From: Streptomyces sp. NBC_00094
Lineage (GTDB): Bacteria; Actinomycetota; Actinomycetes; Streptomycetales; Streptomycetaceae
Length of the DNA: 64,000 nucleotides
Direction: 5' to 3'
NCBI RefSeq assembly: GCF_026343125.1
Contig: NZ_JAPEMB010000001.1
Coordinates: forward strand, 1,302,001 to 1,366,000
Made by a program: the position numbers and the translations under genes. A model generated the notes under the pieces. The model made no database searches. It was not told where the DNA came from and was given only the letters and a program-made list of their open reading frames with translations. Positions 35,654-44,849 of the stretch are shown here, piece after piece; position 1 is the first letter of the stretch; each line of letters opens with the position of its first letter.

Positions 35654-36460
35654 TCAGACGAGGGAGCCGTAGAGCCCGGGGCGGCGGTCGGCGAGGTACG
35701 GGTTGTTCTCGCGGGAGGCCGCCAGGAAGTCGGGGTCGACCTCGCCGAACACGAGGTCCTCGCCCCGGCCGGCGCGGGCACGGGCGGTGCCGTCGGGGCC
35801 GGCGAGCGTGGAGAGGCCCACGAACTCGAACTCGCCCTCGGGACCGGTCCGGTTCACGTACGCCACGTACATCTGGCTCTCGAAGGCGCGGACCGGGACG
35901 ACCGACTCGGCGACGAACTGGAACGGGTGCATCTGCGCGGTCGGGACCACGAGGAAGTCGGTGCCGGCGAGCGCGTGCGCCCGGACGTTCTCCGGGAACT
36001 CGACGTCGTAGCAGATCAGCATGCCGAGACGGACGCCGTCGACCTCGGCCTGGACGACGGCCCGCTCCCCCGGGGTGAACCACTTCTGCTCGAAGCAGCC
36101 GAAGAGGTGGGTCTTGCGGTAGTTCGCCAGGAGGGTGCCGTCGGCACCGATGAGCTGCGAGGAGTTGTAGAGGACCCCGTGCTGCTCGGTGTCCCGCTCC
36201 GGGTAGCCGTAGACGATCGCGAGACCGTGCCGGACGGCGATCGCGGCGATCGCCCGCGCGGAGGGACCGTCGGCGGGCTCGGCGAGCCTCGGCACGTCGT
36301 CACCGATCGCGTACCCGGTGAGGAAGAGCTCCGGGGCGATCAGGAGACCGGCGCCGGTGGCCGCGGCGCGGCCGGCGGCCTCGTCGAGGACCGCGAGATT
36401 GGCGGCCACGTCACCGGGCTGTCCGGAACTCTGGAGCAGGGCGGTGCGCAGCGCGGGCAT
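35654..36460 (-). CDS. Carbon-nitrogen hydrolase, DavA-like (5-aminovaleramidase homologue)
   Basis: A 268-residue nitrilase-superfamily enzyme. Catalytic triad: Glu in APELFLTGY, Lys in NYRKTHLFG, Cys in GMLICYDVEFPE. It parallels P. putida DavA closely (LLIAPELFLTGYAIG, LAEPADGPSA, AIVYGYPERD, and FVAESVVPVRAFESQMYVAYVN). DavA hydrolyses 5-aminovaleramide to 5-aminovalerate and ammonia. Placed directly upstream of the DavB-like oxidase, the pair would turn lysine into 5-aminovalerate. The later enzymes (aminotransferase, dehydrogenase) are not in the window. Specificity is inferred from memory-based comparison and context. Confidence 0.82.
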   Translation of the reverse strand: MPALRTALLQSSGQPGDVAANLAVLDEAAGRAAATGAGLLIAPELFLTGYAIGDDVPRLAEPADGPSARAIAAIAVRHGLAIVYGYPERDTEQHGVLYNSSQLIGADGTLLANYRKTHLFGCFEQKWFTPGERAVVQAEVDGVRLGMLICYDVEFPENVRAHALAGTDFLVVPTAQMHPFQFVAESVVPVRAFESQMYVAYVNRTGPEGEFEFVGLSTLAGPDGTARARAGRGEDLVFGEVDPDFLAASRENNPYLADRRPGLYGSLV

Positions 36461-36541
36461 CGGCGGTCCTCAAGGGTCTGATGTGGGGAGGGAGACGTTA
36501 AAAACGGTACGGTTCCGGACTCTCCCGGGACAAGGCGGCAG

Positions 36542-36601
36542 CGTTGCGGACCGACCGTCGAACCGTTGCGCGATCGGAGAAGTCGGCGGCGATTCGTTGC
36601 G
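36542..36601. promoter_or_regulatory. Three CGTTGCG repeats upstream of the davAB-like operon
   Basis: CGTTGCG at 36542-36548, 36564-36570 and 36595-36601, spaced 22 and 31 bp. Just beside them, the AT-rich GACGTTAAAAACGGTACGG (about 36492-36510) likely includes the operon's promoter. The same TTGCG core recurs at the permease promoter. Confidence 0.5.
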
Positions 36602-36749
36602 TACGGCTCCACCCGGGGGCGTACGGCTCCCCCGCCACGCGGCGGAGACGAGGACCGTCCCTCGGCGCGACGCCCCGGCGCGGTCCGCGCGGAAGAGTGG
36701 TGGTCGTCCGGAGGAACCCCGGACGACCTGCCGAAAGGACCGTGTAGCC

Positions 36750-37316
36750 ATGAACCGCCCCACCAAGATCGTCGCCGTCGCCGCCGCCGTCCTGCTCGCC
36801 CTGGGAGCCGGGGGCATCGCCGTCGCCGCGGCGGACGACGCTCCCGCGCCGGCCGCGGCCCCTGCCGCCGTCTCGGAGGCCGCCGCGCTGACCGGTACGG
36901 CCAAGCTGTACCGGCCGGCCGGGGACGACATCACCTTCACCTTCGACGCGCATCTCGCGGAGAAGGACCGGCAGGATCCGATGAAGGCCACCGGCACGTT
37001 CCGCTTCAGCCACTACAAGGGCGACTGGGGCGGCTACGCCGAGGTGAAGGTCGACTGCCTCACGACGGGCGGCAAGGTGGCCGTCGTGTCCGGTGTCGTC
37101 GTCGAGACCGATGTGAAGGAGTTCCGGAAGGCGCGCGTCGGGGTCACGGTGCACGACGACCCCGCCGGCGACCGGCTCGGCTACACCTGGATGACCGCCG
37201 ACCCGCAGAAGGACAAGGTGCCGCCGTGCGTCAGCGGCGCGCCCTTCGAGAAGGTCAAGGAGGGGACGGGCGACTTCGAGGTCACGCCCTGGGAGTTCGT
37301 CTACCCGACCGAATAG
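36750..37316 (+). CDS. Exported 'repetin'-like protein of unknown function
   Basis: A 188-residue protein from the ATG at 36750, with AAGGA 10 nt upstream. A signal peptide (KIVAVAAAVLLALGAGGIAVAAADD) is followed by an Ala/Pro spacer and a beta-rich domain: AKLYRPAGDDITFTFDAHLAEKD, ATGTFRFSHY, AEVKVDCLTTGGKVAVVSGVV, RLGYTWM, and VTPWEFVYP. Two Cys (CLTTGG and PPCVSG) may form a disulfide. Close relatives in Streptomyces are annotated 'Repetin' without evidence. It is divergent from the davA-like gene with nothing tying it to lysine breakdown. The function is unknown. Confidence 0.75.
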   Translation: MNRPTKIVAVAAAVLLALGAGGIAVAAADDAPAPAAAPAAVSEAAALTGTAKLYRPAGDDITFTFDAHLAEKDRQDPMKATGTFRFSHYKGDWGGYAEVKVDCLTTGGKVAVVSGVVVETDVKEFRKARVGVTVHDDPAGDRLGYTWMTADPQKDKVPPCVSGAPFEKVKEGTGDFEVTPWEFVYPTE

Positions 37317-37344
37317 GCCGCCCCACGGGGGTGGGTGGGCGAAG

Positions 37345-37376
37345 GGGCGGTGCGGGAACCACGGCCCGCACCGCCC
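37345..37376. terminator. Bidirectional hairpin terminator
   Basis: Arms GGGCGGTGCGGG and CCCGCACCGCCC (12 bp perfect) with an 8-nt loop, between the convergent exported-protein and AsnC genes. Confidence 0.75.
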
Positions 37377-37391
37377 AGACCGCCCGACCCC

Positions 37392-37847
37392 CTACGCAGG
37401 CGAGCCCGAGGAGAAGCGCCGCAGCAGCGGCGAGAGCACCAGGACGGACTTGGTGCGCTCCACGAAGGGCTCGCCCGCGATCCGCTCCAGGACGCGCTCG
37501 AAGTGGCGCATGTCCGAGGCGAAGACCTGGACGACGGCGTCCGCGTCACCGGTGACGGTCGACGCGGACACCACCTCGGGATACCGCTCCAGACCCCGCC
37601 GGATGTCGTCCGGCGAGGTGTTGTGGCGGCAGTAGATCTCGACGAAGCCCTCGGTCTCCCAGCCGAGCGCCGCCGGGTCCACCCGTACGGTGAATCCGGT
37701 GATGGCGCCCTCGGCCCGGAGCCGGTCCACGCGCCGCTTCACGGCGGGCGCGGAGAGTCCGACGAGCGAGCCGATGTCGGCGTAGCTGCGGCGGGCGTCC
37801 TCCGCGAGGGCGTGGACGATGCGTTCGTCGAGGTCGTTGAGTCGCAC
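37392..37847 (-). CDS. Lrp/AsnC-family transcriptional regulator
   Basis: A 151-residue regulator from the GTG at 37847, 10 bp after the permease stop; the frame extends upstream inside the permease gene but is not coding there. The N-terminal HTH is LNDLDERIVHALAEDARRSYADIGSLVGLSAPAVKRRVDRL. The C-terminal RAM domain (about 60-140) has VDPAALGWETEGFVEIYCR, VVSASTVTGDADAVVQVFAS and MRHFERVLERI. Such proteins sense amino acids and control their transport and catabolism. It is co-transcribed with the APC permease and near the DavBA-like genes, so it is the best candidate for binding the shared TTGCG sites. Confidence 0.9.
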   Translation of the reverse strand: MRLNDLDERIVHALAEDARRSYADIGSLVGLSAPAVKRRVDRLRAEGAITGFTVRVDPAALGWETEGFVEIYCRHNTSPDDIRRGLERYPEVVSASTVTGDADAVVQVFASDMRHFERVLERIAGEPFVERTKSVLVLSPLLRRFSSGSPA

Positions 37848-37857
37848 TACGGGTGGA

Positions 37858-39339
37858 TCACTTCTCTGCTGATGCTGCTGACGCTGCGGTGGCCAGTCGG
37901 GAGCGGCGCATGCCGTACAGGAAGTAGACCACGAGGCCCACGGCCATCCAGCCACCGAAATACTTCCACGTGATCAGGTCGAGGCTGAACATGCTGTACA
38001 CGCAGAAGAGGAAGCCGAGCACGGGGAAGAGCGGCCCGAGCGGCACCTTGAACGAGCGGTCCATGTCGCGCCGGGTGTAGCGCAGCACCACGACGGCGAT
38101 GTTGACCAGGGCGAAGGCGAAGAGCGTGCCGATGCTCGTGGCGTTGACCAGCTCGCCGAGCGGGACGGCGGCGGCGAGGACGCCGCAGAAGAGCGAGACG
38201 ATCACCGTGTTGGCACGCGGGGTGCCGGTCCTGGGGCTGACCTTGCCGAAGACCTTGGGGACGAGGCCGTCGCGGGACATCGCGAAGAGGATGCGGGTCT
38301 GGCCGTAGAGGACGGTCAGGACGACGCTGGCGATGGAGATGACGGCGCCGGCGGCGAGGAGCGTGCCCCAGAAGCTCTGTCCGGTGACGTCGTTCATGAT
38401 CGCGGCGAGCGTCGCGTCGGTGCCCTCGAACTTCTTCCAGTTCCACGCGCCGACGGCGACTGCGGCCACGAGGACGTACAGCGCCGTGACGATCACCAGG
38501 GAGAGCATGATCGCCCGGGGCAGGTCGCGCTTGGGGTTCTTGGCCTCCTCGCCGGCGGTGGAGGCGGCGTCGAAGCCTATGTACGAGAAGAAGAGGATGG
38601 CCGCCGCCGCACCGATGCTGTCGCGGCCGAGCGGCAGGAAGTCGGAGTAGTTGCCGGACGTGAAGCCCATGAAGCCGATCGCGCAGAACAGCACCAGCGA
38701 GGCGATCTTGACGAACACCATGATCGTGTTGGCGCGGGCGGATTCCTTCGCGCCACCGAGCAGGAACATCATCGCGAGCACGACGACGATCAGGGCCGGC
38801 AGGTTGAACACGCCGCCGTCGCCGGGAGGCGCGGTCAGCGACGCCGGGAGGGTGACACCGATCGTCCCGTCGAGGAGCTCGTTGAGGTAGTCACCCCAGC
38901 CGACGGCCACGGCGGCGACGGAGACGCCGTACTCCAGAAGCAGACACCAGCCGCAGACCCAGGCGACGAGTTCACCCATGGTTGCGTACGCATACGAGTA
39001 CGAGGAGCCGGCGACGGGGATCGTTCCGGCCAGCTCGGCGTACGAGAGGGCCGAGAACAGCGCCGTGAGACCGGCGAGAACGAAGGCGACGGTGACGGCC
39101 GGGCCCGCCTTGGGCACTGCCTCGCCGAGGACGACGAAGATGCCGGTGCCGAGCGTGGCGCCGATGCTGATCATGGTCAGCTGCCACATGGAGAGCGAGC
39201 GGCGGAGGCTGCCGCCCTCACCCTGCCCACCCTCACTGACCAGCTGTTCCACCGGCTTGCGTCGGGTGAGCGCGCCGAGCGCCGAGGTCTTGGGGGTGGC
39301 CGTGTCGACGACCGGTGGGGCTGCGCCGTGGTCCAGCAC
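37858..39339 (-). CDS. APC-family amino acid permease (cationic amino acid type)
   Basis: A 493-residue membrane protein from the GTG at 39339 (AAGGAG 8 nt upstream). About 12-14 segments; IGATLGTGIFVVLGEAVPKAGPA at the first helix and SYAELAGTIPVAGSSYSYAY are signatures of APC transporters, and FIGFDAASTAGEEAKNPKRDLP-type (YIGFDAASTAGEEAKNPKRD) is typical of the cationic amino acid/YfnA subgroup. Uptake of lysine, arginine or related amino acids is plausible and would feed the DavBA-like enzymes. The stop is 10 bp from the AsnC regulator start. It is divergent from the GDSL esterase across a 389-bp region. Confidence 0.88.
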   Translation of the reverse strand: MLDHGAAPPVVDTATPKTSALGALTRRKPVEQLVSEGGQGEGGSLRRSLSMWQLTMISIGATLGTGIFVVLGEAVPKAGPAVTVAFVLAGLTALFSALSYAELAGTIPVAGSSYSYAYATMGELVAWVCGWCLLLEYGVSVAAVAVGWGDYLNELLDGTIGVTLPASLTAPPGDGGVFNLPALIVVVLAMMFLLGGAKESARANTIMVFVKIASLVLFCAIGFMGFTSGNYSDFLPLGRDSIGAAAAILFFSYIGFDAASTAGEEAKNPKRDLPRAIMLSLVIVTALYVLVAAVAVGAWNWKKFEGTDATLAAIMNDVTGQSFWGTLLAAGAVISIASVVLTVLYGQTRILFAMSRDGLVPKVFGKVSPRTGTPRANTVIVSLFCGVLAAAVPLGELVNATSIGTLFAFALVNIAVVVLRYTRRDMDRSFKVPLGPLFPVLGFLFCVYSMFSLDLITWKYFGGWMAVGLVVYFLYGMRRSRLATAASAASAEK

Positions 39340-39728
39340 TGCGGAGGCTCCTTATCGCTGCCTGTAGGCGAGGAGACGACCACGGCGGCACGCGGGCATG
39401 CCGAGACAAGCCCACGGGGGAAGGGGAACCGCCGAGCAGGCGGTCGCCGCCACTCCTGGTACGGGGCACGAGCCTAAGCGGAGTGGGTTCGCACTCGTAA
39501 TGCAGGGTTGTTGCGCAGTGCCGGATGATCATTGCGCGCTTGCGACGCAGACGGGGAAACATTGCGCTCCCCTGCATGAATCGGCACATTGGGGGCTTCG
39601 GTGGGGCTCACGCACGCACGCGTGCGTGAGCCCCACCGAACCGTCACGCGCGCGTGCACGTGCCTTGACTCCTCGTACCCGGTGCCCCACGCTGCGAGCC
39701 CCCGGCAACCCCACGATCGGAGGCCTCG
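39340..39728. promoter_or_regulatory. 389-bp divergent region with TTGCG repeats and a giant palindrome
   Basis: No gene is seen. It carries four TTGCG motifs (39511, 39532, 39540 and 39562 as first bases), two of them in CATTGCGC (39530-39537 and 39560-39567), and a hairpin at 39597-39640. The TTGCG spacing of 21-22 bp resembles that upstream of the davAB-like operon. Confidence 0.5.
39597..39640. repeat. Perfect inverted repeat, 21-bp arms, 2-bp centre
   Basis: The left arm is 39597-39617 (starting TTCGGTGGGGCTCACG) and the right arm 39620-39640, with AC at the centre. It is followed by CCGTCACGCGCGTGCACGTG, another alternating purine-pyrimidine stretch. As RNA it would be a very stable hairpin about 90 nt before the GDSL gene on the plus strand. 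Confidence 0.85.
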
Positions 39729-40817
39729 GTGGGCTGGCTCGCCCCGGCGCCCTTCCTGCGCGGCACGGCCTGGCTCGACGGAGAGCGGGCGGTACGGGCG
39801 GACCCGGACGACCTGGAACGGCTGCCGTGGGACATCGCCGAGCGGGCCGCGCTGCCCATCGGGGTACGGATCGAGTTCACGGCCGCGCCGGGGACGCGCG
39901 CGGTGGAGCTGCGCTACCGGGCGGCCGTCCCGGAGCCCGACGACCCGCTCGCCGCGCTGCGCCACTGCTTCGCGCTCTGGCAGGGCCGGCGGCTCGTCGG
40001 AGAGACCTGCGCCGTCCCGGCGCCCGAGGGCACGGTCAGCCTCCCGCTGCCCCCGTCCGGCGGTGTCTTCGCCGTCCACCTCCCGGAGGGCCAGTCACCG
40101 GTCCCGCTCGCCCTACGGGCCGTAGGCGGCCATCTCTCCCCCGCCCCGGTGCGGCCCCGCTGGCTCGTCCACGGCGACTCGATCACCGAGGGCTGGTGGG
40201 CGACCCGCCCCGCGCACTCCTGGCCCGCCACGACGGGGCGGCTGCTCGGTCTCGACCCGGTCAATCTGGGGTACGCGGGCGGGGCCCGGGGCGAGCTGCC
40301 CCTCGCCGAGCATCTCGCGCGGCTCCCGGGCGAGCTGGTGACGCTCGCCTTCGGCACCAACTGCTGGTCCCGGGTGCCCGCGACGGCGGACTGGCTGTAC
40401 GCGACGGTCCGGGCCTTCGTCGGCCTGATACGCCGGGGCCATCCGGACACCCCGCTGCTGATCGTCTCGCCCGTCCTGCGCCCGGAGGCCGAGCACACCC
40501 GCAACGCCCTCGGAGCCACCCTCACGGAGCTGCGCAGGGCCATGGAGCGCGCGGGCCGGGACCTGGCCGCCGAGGGCGACGAGGGGCTCCTGGTCCTGCC
40601 GGGGCGGTCCCTGCTCCGCCCGGAGCACCTCGCGGACGGACTGCACCCGAACGACGCGGGCCACGCGCGGATCGCGGCGGCGGTGGCGGAGGCCCTGGGG
40701 GGTGTCTTGTCGATCAGGCCGGATCAGGCACCAGAGGGCGCGAGCCCGGCCCGATCGGCAAGACACCCCTTGCGCCCCCACGTGCCGGTCAGCCGCCCCG
40801 TACCGCCAGGGACCTGA
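39729..40817 (+). CDS. SGNH/GDSL-type esterase
   Basis: A 362-residue hydrolase from the GTG at 39729 (GGAGG 5 nt upstream). N-terminal beta-rich domain (about 1-135) followed by an SGNH hydrolase. Block I is VHGDSITEGWW (nucleophile Ser), then NLGYAGGARGE (block II, Gly), FGTNCW (block III, Asn), and a C-terminal DGLHPNDAGH (block V, Asp and His). No signal peptide is seen, so it is probably cytoplasmic; it likely removes acyl or acetyl groups, with unknown substrate. The last ~35 residues come from a hairpin-forming DNA segment and look unstructured; the 3' end overlaps the convergent GNAT gene by 29 bp. Confidence 0.85.
   Translation: MGWLAPAPFLRGTAWLDGERAVRADPDDLERLPWDIAERAALPIGVRIEFTAAPGTRAVELRYRAAVPEPDDPLAALRHCFALWQGRRLVGETCAVPAPEGTVSLPLPPSGGVFAVHLPEGQSPVPLALRAVGGHLSPAPVRPRWLVHGDSITEGWWATRPAHSWPATTGRLLGLDPVNLGYAGGARGELPLAEHLARLPGELVTLAFGTNCWSRVPATADWLYATVRAFVGLIRRGHPDTPLLIVSPVLRPEAEHTRNALGATLTELRRAMERAGRDLAAEGDEGLLVLPGRSLLRPEHLADGLHPNDAGHARIAAAVAEALGGVLSIRPDQAPEGASPARSARHPLRPHVPVSRPVPPGT
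40699..40769. terminator. 24-nt imperfect inverted repeat inside the GDSL gene 3' end
   Basis: Arms 40699-40722 and 40746-40769 pair over 24 nt with two mismatches, one of them G-U capable (GGGGTGTCTTG against CAAGACACCCC at the base), loop 23 nt. It lies inside the coding region but directly before the overlapping gene ends, so it may terminate either transcript, most sensibly GNAT on the minus strand. Confidence 0.55.
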
Positions 40818-41298
40818 CCAGGAAGATGCACGCGTCCGCGCACGCGTGCGTGCGACCCTCCGCGTCCGTCCAGCCGTAGCGGTCGGTGTAGGTGACGGCG
40901 GCCTCGTAGCCGAGCCGGGCGTACAGCGCCGCGGCCCGGGGGTTGTCGTGCGCCACGCCGAGCCCGAGGGCAGTCCCGCCGCGCTCCCGCACCAGTGCTT
41001 CCGCCGCGTGGACCAGGGCCGTCCCGATGCCCTGCCCGCGGAATCCCTCGGGCCACACGTCCAGGCCGTTGAGCTCCGGGCAGTCGCCGAGCACGGCCCG
41101 TACCTCGGGCGCGGCACAGCCGTCCCAGCGCACCTGCCCGTAGCCGACGGGCACGCCGTCACGCCAGGCGAGGAGGTACGTCCCGAGTCCGGCCTCCTGG
41201 CGCGCGAACCGGTCGGCGTGCCGGGCCGGCGCCCCGGGGTTGGGGATGTGGCGGTCGAGCAGGGGCACGTCGGCGGCGCGGCAGGGCCTGATCTCCAT
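40789..41298 (-). CDS. GNAT-family N-acetyltransferase
   Basis: A 169-residue enzyme from the ATG at 41298 (MEIRPCRAADVPLL). Acetyl-CoA-binding motif A appears as GLDVWPEGFRGQGIGTALVHAAE (consensus RGxGIG), then motif B with NPRAAALYARLGY. The C-terminal YTDRYGWTDAEGRTH stretch is common in Streptomyces GNAT proteins. The substrate is unknown. The 3' end overlaps the convergent GDSL esterase gene by 29 bp. The upstream hairpin (41319-41359) isolates it from guaB1. Confidence 0.87.
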   Translation of the reverse strand: MEIRPCRAADVPLLDRHIPNPGAPARHADRFARQEAGLGTYLLAWRDGVPVGYGQVRWDGCAAPEVRAVLGDCPELNGLDVWPEGFRGQGIGTALVHAAEALVRERGGTALGLGVAHDNPRAAALYARLGYEAAVTYTDRYGWTDAEGRTHACADACIFLVRSLAVRGG

Positions 41299-41318
41299 GC
41301 GTCCGACCGTACGGGAAC

Positions 41319-41359
41319 GCCGTGGACCCCCAGGAGGATTTTCCCGGGGGCCCACGGCG
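41319..41359 (-). terminator. guaB1 terminator hairpin
   Basis: CGCCGTGGACCCCC against GGGGGCCCACGGCG (one mismatch), about 17 bp after the guaB1 stop, with a loop containing AGGAGGATTTTCC. Confidence 0.7.
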
Positions 41360-41375
41360 TGACGGACGAGAGGTA

Positions 41376-42923
<1,548 letters not shown>

Positions 42924-43256
42924 TCATCCGAGGCTTGCGGGAGGTGGTTCGTGGGATCCTCCGAAGGTCTCCCCCAGGGCGAGGAGGACGGAGAGGCGGG
43001 TGGGGCGCTCGTCGACGGCCGTGGCGAAGACGTCCTGGGCGGTCTCCCACTCGTGGGGACGTGTCCTGGCGTACTCCTGCCAGCCGGTGACGACGAGGGT
43101 GACCGGTTCGGGGAGATCGGTGAGGCAGTCCGCCAGGGCGTCCCAGTTGCGGCCGAACCACGCGGGCAGCGCGAGGGCGACGGCGCACCGGTCCATGAGG
43201 ACGGTCTTGTCCGTGACGCCGGCCAGATCGAGGACGACGGTGTCGTCGAGTCTCAT
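42924..43256 (-). CDS. Barstar-family ribonuclease inhibitor
   Basis: A 110-residue protein with the barstar fold: VVLDLAGVTDKTVLMDRCAVAL, then PAWFGRNWDALADCLTDLPEP (the RNase-binding helix-turn region, with the Asp-Asp-type contact NWDALADCL), and VTLVVTGWQEYA. The C-terminal tail is longer and Pro-rich. No signal peptide, so it stays in the cytoplasm and protects the cell from RNase before or instead of export. It overlaps the secreted RNase gene stop by 4 bp (ATGA), a cognate pair. The ATG at 43256 is fixed by that overlap. Confidence 0.92.
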   Translation of the reverse strand: MRLDDTVVLDLAGVTDKTVLMDRCAVALALPAWFGRNWDALADCLTDLPEPVTLVVTGWQEYARTRPHEWETAQDVFATAVDERPTRLSVLLALGETFGGSHEPPPASLG

Positions 43257-43681
43257 GCGAGCACCTCACGGAAGGTCTCGTAGTGGTCGTCGGTCCAGTA
43301 GATCTCGCCGCTCCGTCCGGTGACGATCCGGCGCGCCCCTCGGTCGCGTTCACCGGGGGTCTTCACGGTGTACTCGTGGTAGTAGCCGCGTTCCTTCCGC
43401 GGCAGGACCCGCTCGAAGTTCGAGAAGACGCTGCCGTCCTTGGTGTACGGGTAGGGGCCGCCCCGCGCGATGAGATCGAGCGTCCGCCGCGCCTCGGCCG
43501 GCAGGTCGGCGACGCGCACGGTGGGCAGGCCCGAGGTCCCGGTCGCCGCCTCCGCCACGGCGGAGCGCGCGGGTGTGGCACCGGTCGACCCCGTGGAGAC
43601 CGTCTCGCTCGCGGCGGAGCACCCGGCCAGGAAGACGCACAGGACGAGAGCGAGGAGTACGCGAAGGGGCCGGAGCAACAT
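43253..43681 (-). CDS. Secreted RNase Sa-like guanyl-specific ribonuclease, lipoprotein
   Basis: A 142-residue protein with a lipoprotein signal (LVLCVFLAGC, lipobox LAGC at residues ~18-21), then a Ser/Thr/Ala-rich spacer and the microbial RNase domain (about 50-142). That domain matches Streptomyces RNase Sa: LPAEARRTLDLIARGGPYPY, FSNFERVLP and GYYHEYTVKTPG. Catalytic Glu is in HEYTV, Arg in RGARRIV, His in DDHYETF. It cleaves after G in RNA and should be tethered outside the cell. Paired with barstar downstream, it may serve against competitors or for RNA scavenging. Confidence 0.92.
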   Translation of the reverse strand: MLLRPLRVLLALVLCVFLAGCSAASETVSTGSTGATPARSAVAEAATGTSGLPTVRVADLPAEARRTLDLIARGGPYPYTKDGSVFSNFERVLPRKERGYYHEYTVKTPGERDRGARRIVTGRSGEIYWTDDHYETFREVLA

Positions 43682-43799
43682 GTCCCGAACATACCGTTAC
43701 GGGATGGCTCCAGCCCCTTGGTTCACCCGGCCGCGCCCGCCGGGACAGGCCCCGGGACGCGGCCGTCGGACCGCCGCTCGGCTACGGCCGGACCGCCGC

Positions 43800-44849
43800 T
43801 CAGCTGCCGTCGGGGTCCGTCCGGTCGAGCGCCGGGTGCGTGCCCGGACTGGACTCGGTCAGCAGGAAGTCCGCCGCGGCGCGGTCCGTCACCAGGCTGG
43901 TGACGAGGCCGGAGCGGAGCACCGCGCCGATCGCCGCCGCCTTGCGCTGCCCACCGGCGATCGCGACGACCTCGGGGATGCGGCGCAGCCGGTCCGCCTC
44001 GACGGTGATGCAGCGCTCGCCCAGGTCACGGCCGACGCGACGGCCCTCGGCGTCGAAGAGGTGCGCGGACATCTCGGCGGCGACGCCCAGCGAGGCGTAG
44101 TGGGCGCGCTCCGCGTCGGAGAGCATGTCGTGCACGGTCGAGATGCCCGGCTCCCAGGAGCCGATGGAGACGCAGGCGACCGTCACCTTGTCGAAGTACT
44201 CGAAGGCCCGCGCGATGCCGGTCTGGCTGCGCAGCGCCGCCGCGGTCGCCGGGTCGGGCAGCAGCATGGGCGCGTAGATCGGGTGGGCCTCGCCACCGGA
44301 GACCTGGGCGGCACGCCGTACCGCCTCGACCGAGCCGCGCTCGGCGGTCCCGGCGTCGTACACGCCGGTGAGCTGCACGACCGTGCAGGGCGGCAGCCGG
44401 TCGAGCGCCGCCGCCATGTGGATGGTGGAGCGGCCCCAGGCGAGGCCCAGGACGTCGCCCTCGGTGACCAGCTCGCCGAGCAGGTCGGCCGCGACCTCAC
44501 CGAGGTTCTCCGGGTCGGGCGACTCGTCCTCGCCCTCCGCCGGGGATTCGACGACGACGGCGTGACGGAGCCCGTAGCGGGCGCGGAGCGCGTCGGAGCG
44601 CTCGGCGTCCAGCTCGGCCGGCACGCGGATCTCGATGCGTACGAGATCGCGCTCCAGGGCGGTCTCCAGGACCCGTGCCACCTTGAAGCGGCTCACGCCG
44701 AACTCCTCGGCGATCTGGATCTTGGACTTGCCCTCGAGGTAGAAGCGGCGGGCCATGGCCGCCGCCTGCACCAGCTCCGCGGGGCCCATCCGCAGGGCTG
44801 ACCGTCCCGCCGACATACCCGCCACCGCGATCTCCTCACTGCTGTTCAC
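43800..44849 (-). CDS. SorC-family sugar-binding transcriptional regulator
   Basis: A 349-residue protein. GTG at 44849 (MNSSEEIAVAGMS) is chosen; the frame opens further to 44879, through the tandem repeats. The HTH (about 20-60) has ARRFYLEGKSKIQIAEEFGVSRFKVARVLE. The sugar-binding domain (about 70-340) includes DVLGLAWGRSTIHMAAAL, VQLTGVYDAGTAERGSVEAV and VAIAGGQRKAAAIGAVLRSG, typical of SorC/DeoR-type effector domains that bind sugar phosphates. It is upstream of rpe, so a pentose-phosphate ligand is a reasonable guess. A 14-bp tandem repeat covers its start. Confidence 0.87.
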   Translation of the reverse strand: MNSSEEIAVAGMSAGRSALRMGPAELVQAAAMARRFYLEGKSKIQIAEEFGVSRFKVARVLETALERDLVRIEIRVPAELDAERSDALRARYGLRHAVVVESPAEGEDESPDPENLGEVAADLLGELVTEGDVLGLAWGRSTIHMAAALDRLPPCTVVQLTGVYDAGTAERGSVEAVRRAAQVSGGEAHPIYAPMLLPDPATAAALRSQTGIARAFEYFDKVTVACVSIGSWEPGISTVHDMLSDAERAHYASLGVAAEMSAHLFDAEGRRVGRDLGERCITVEADRLRRIPEVVAIAGGQRKAAAIGAVLRSGLVTSLVTDRAAADFLLTESSPGTHPALDRTDPDGS

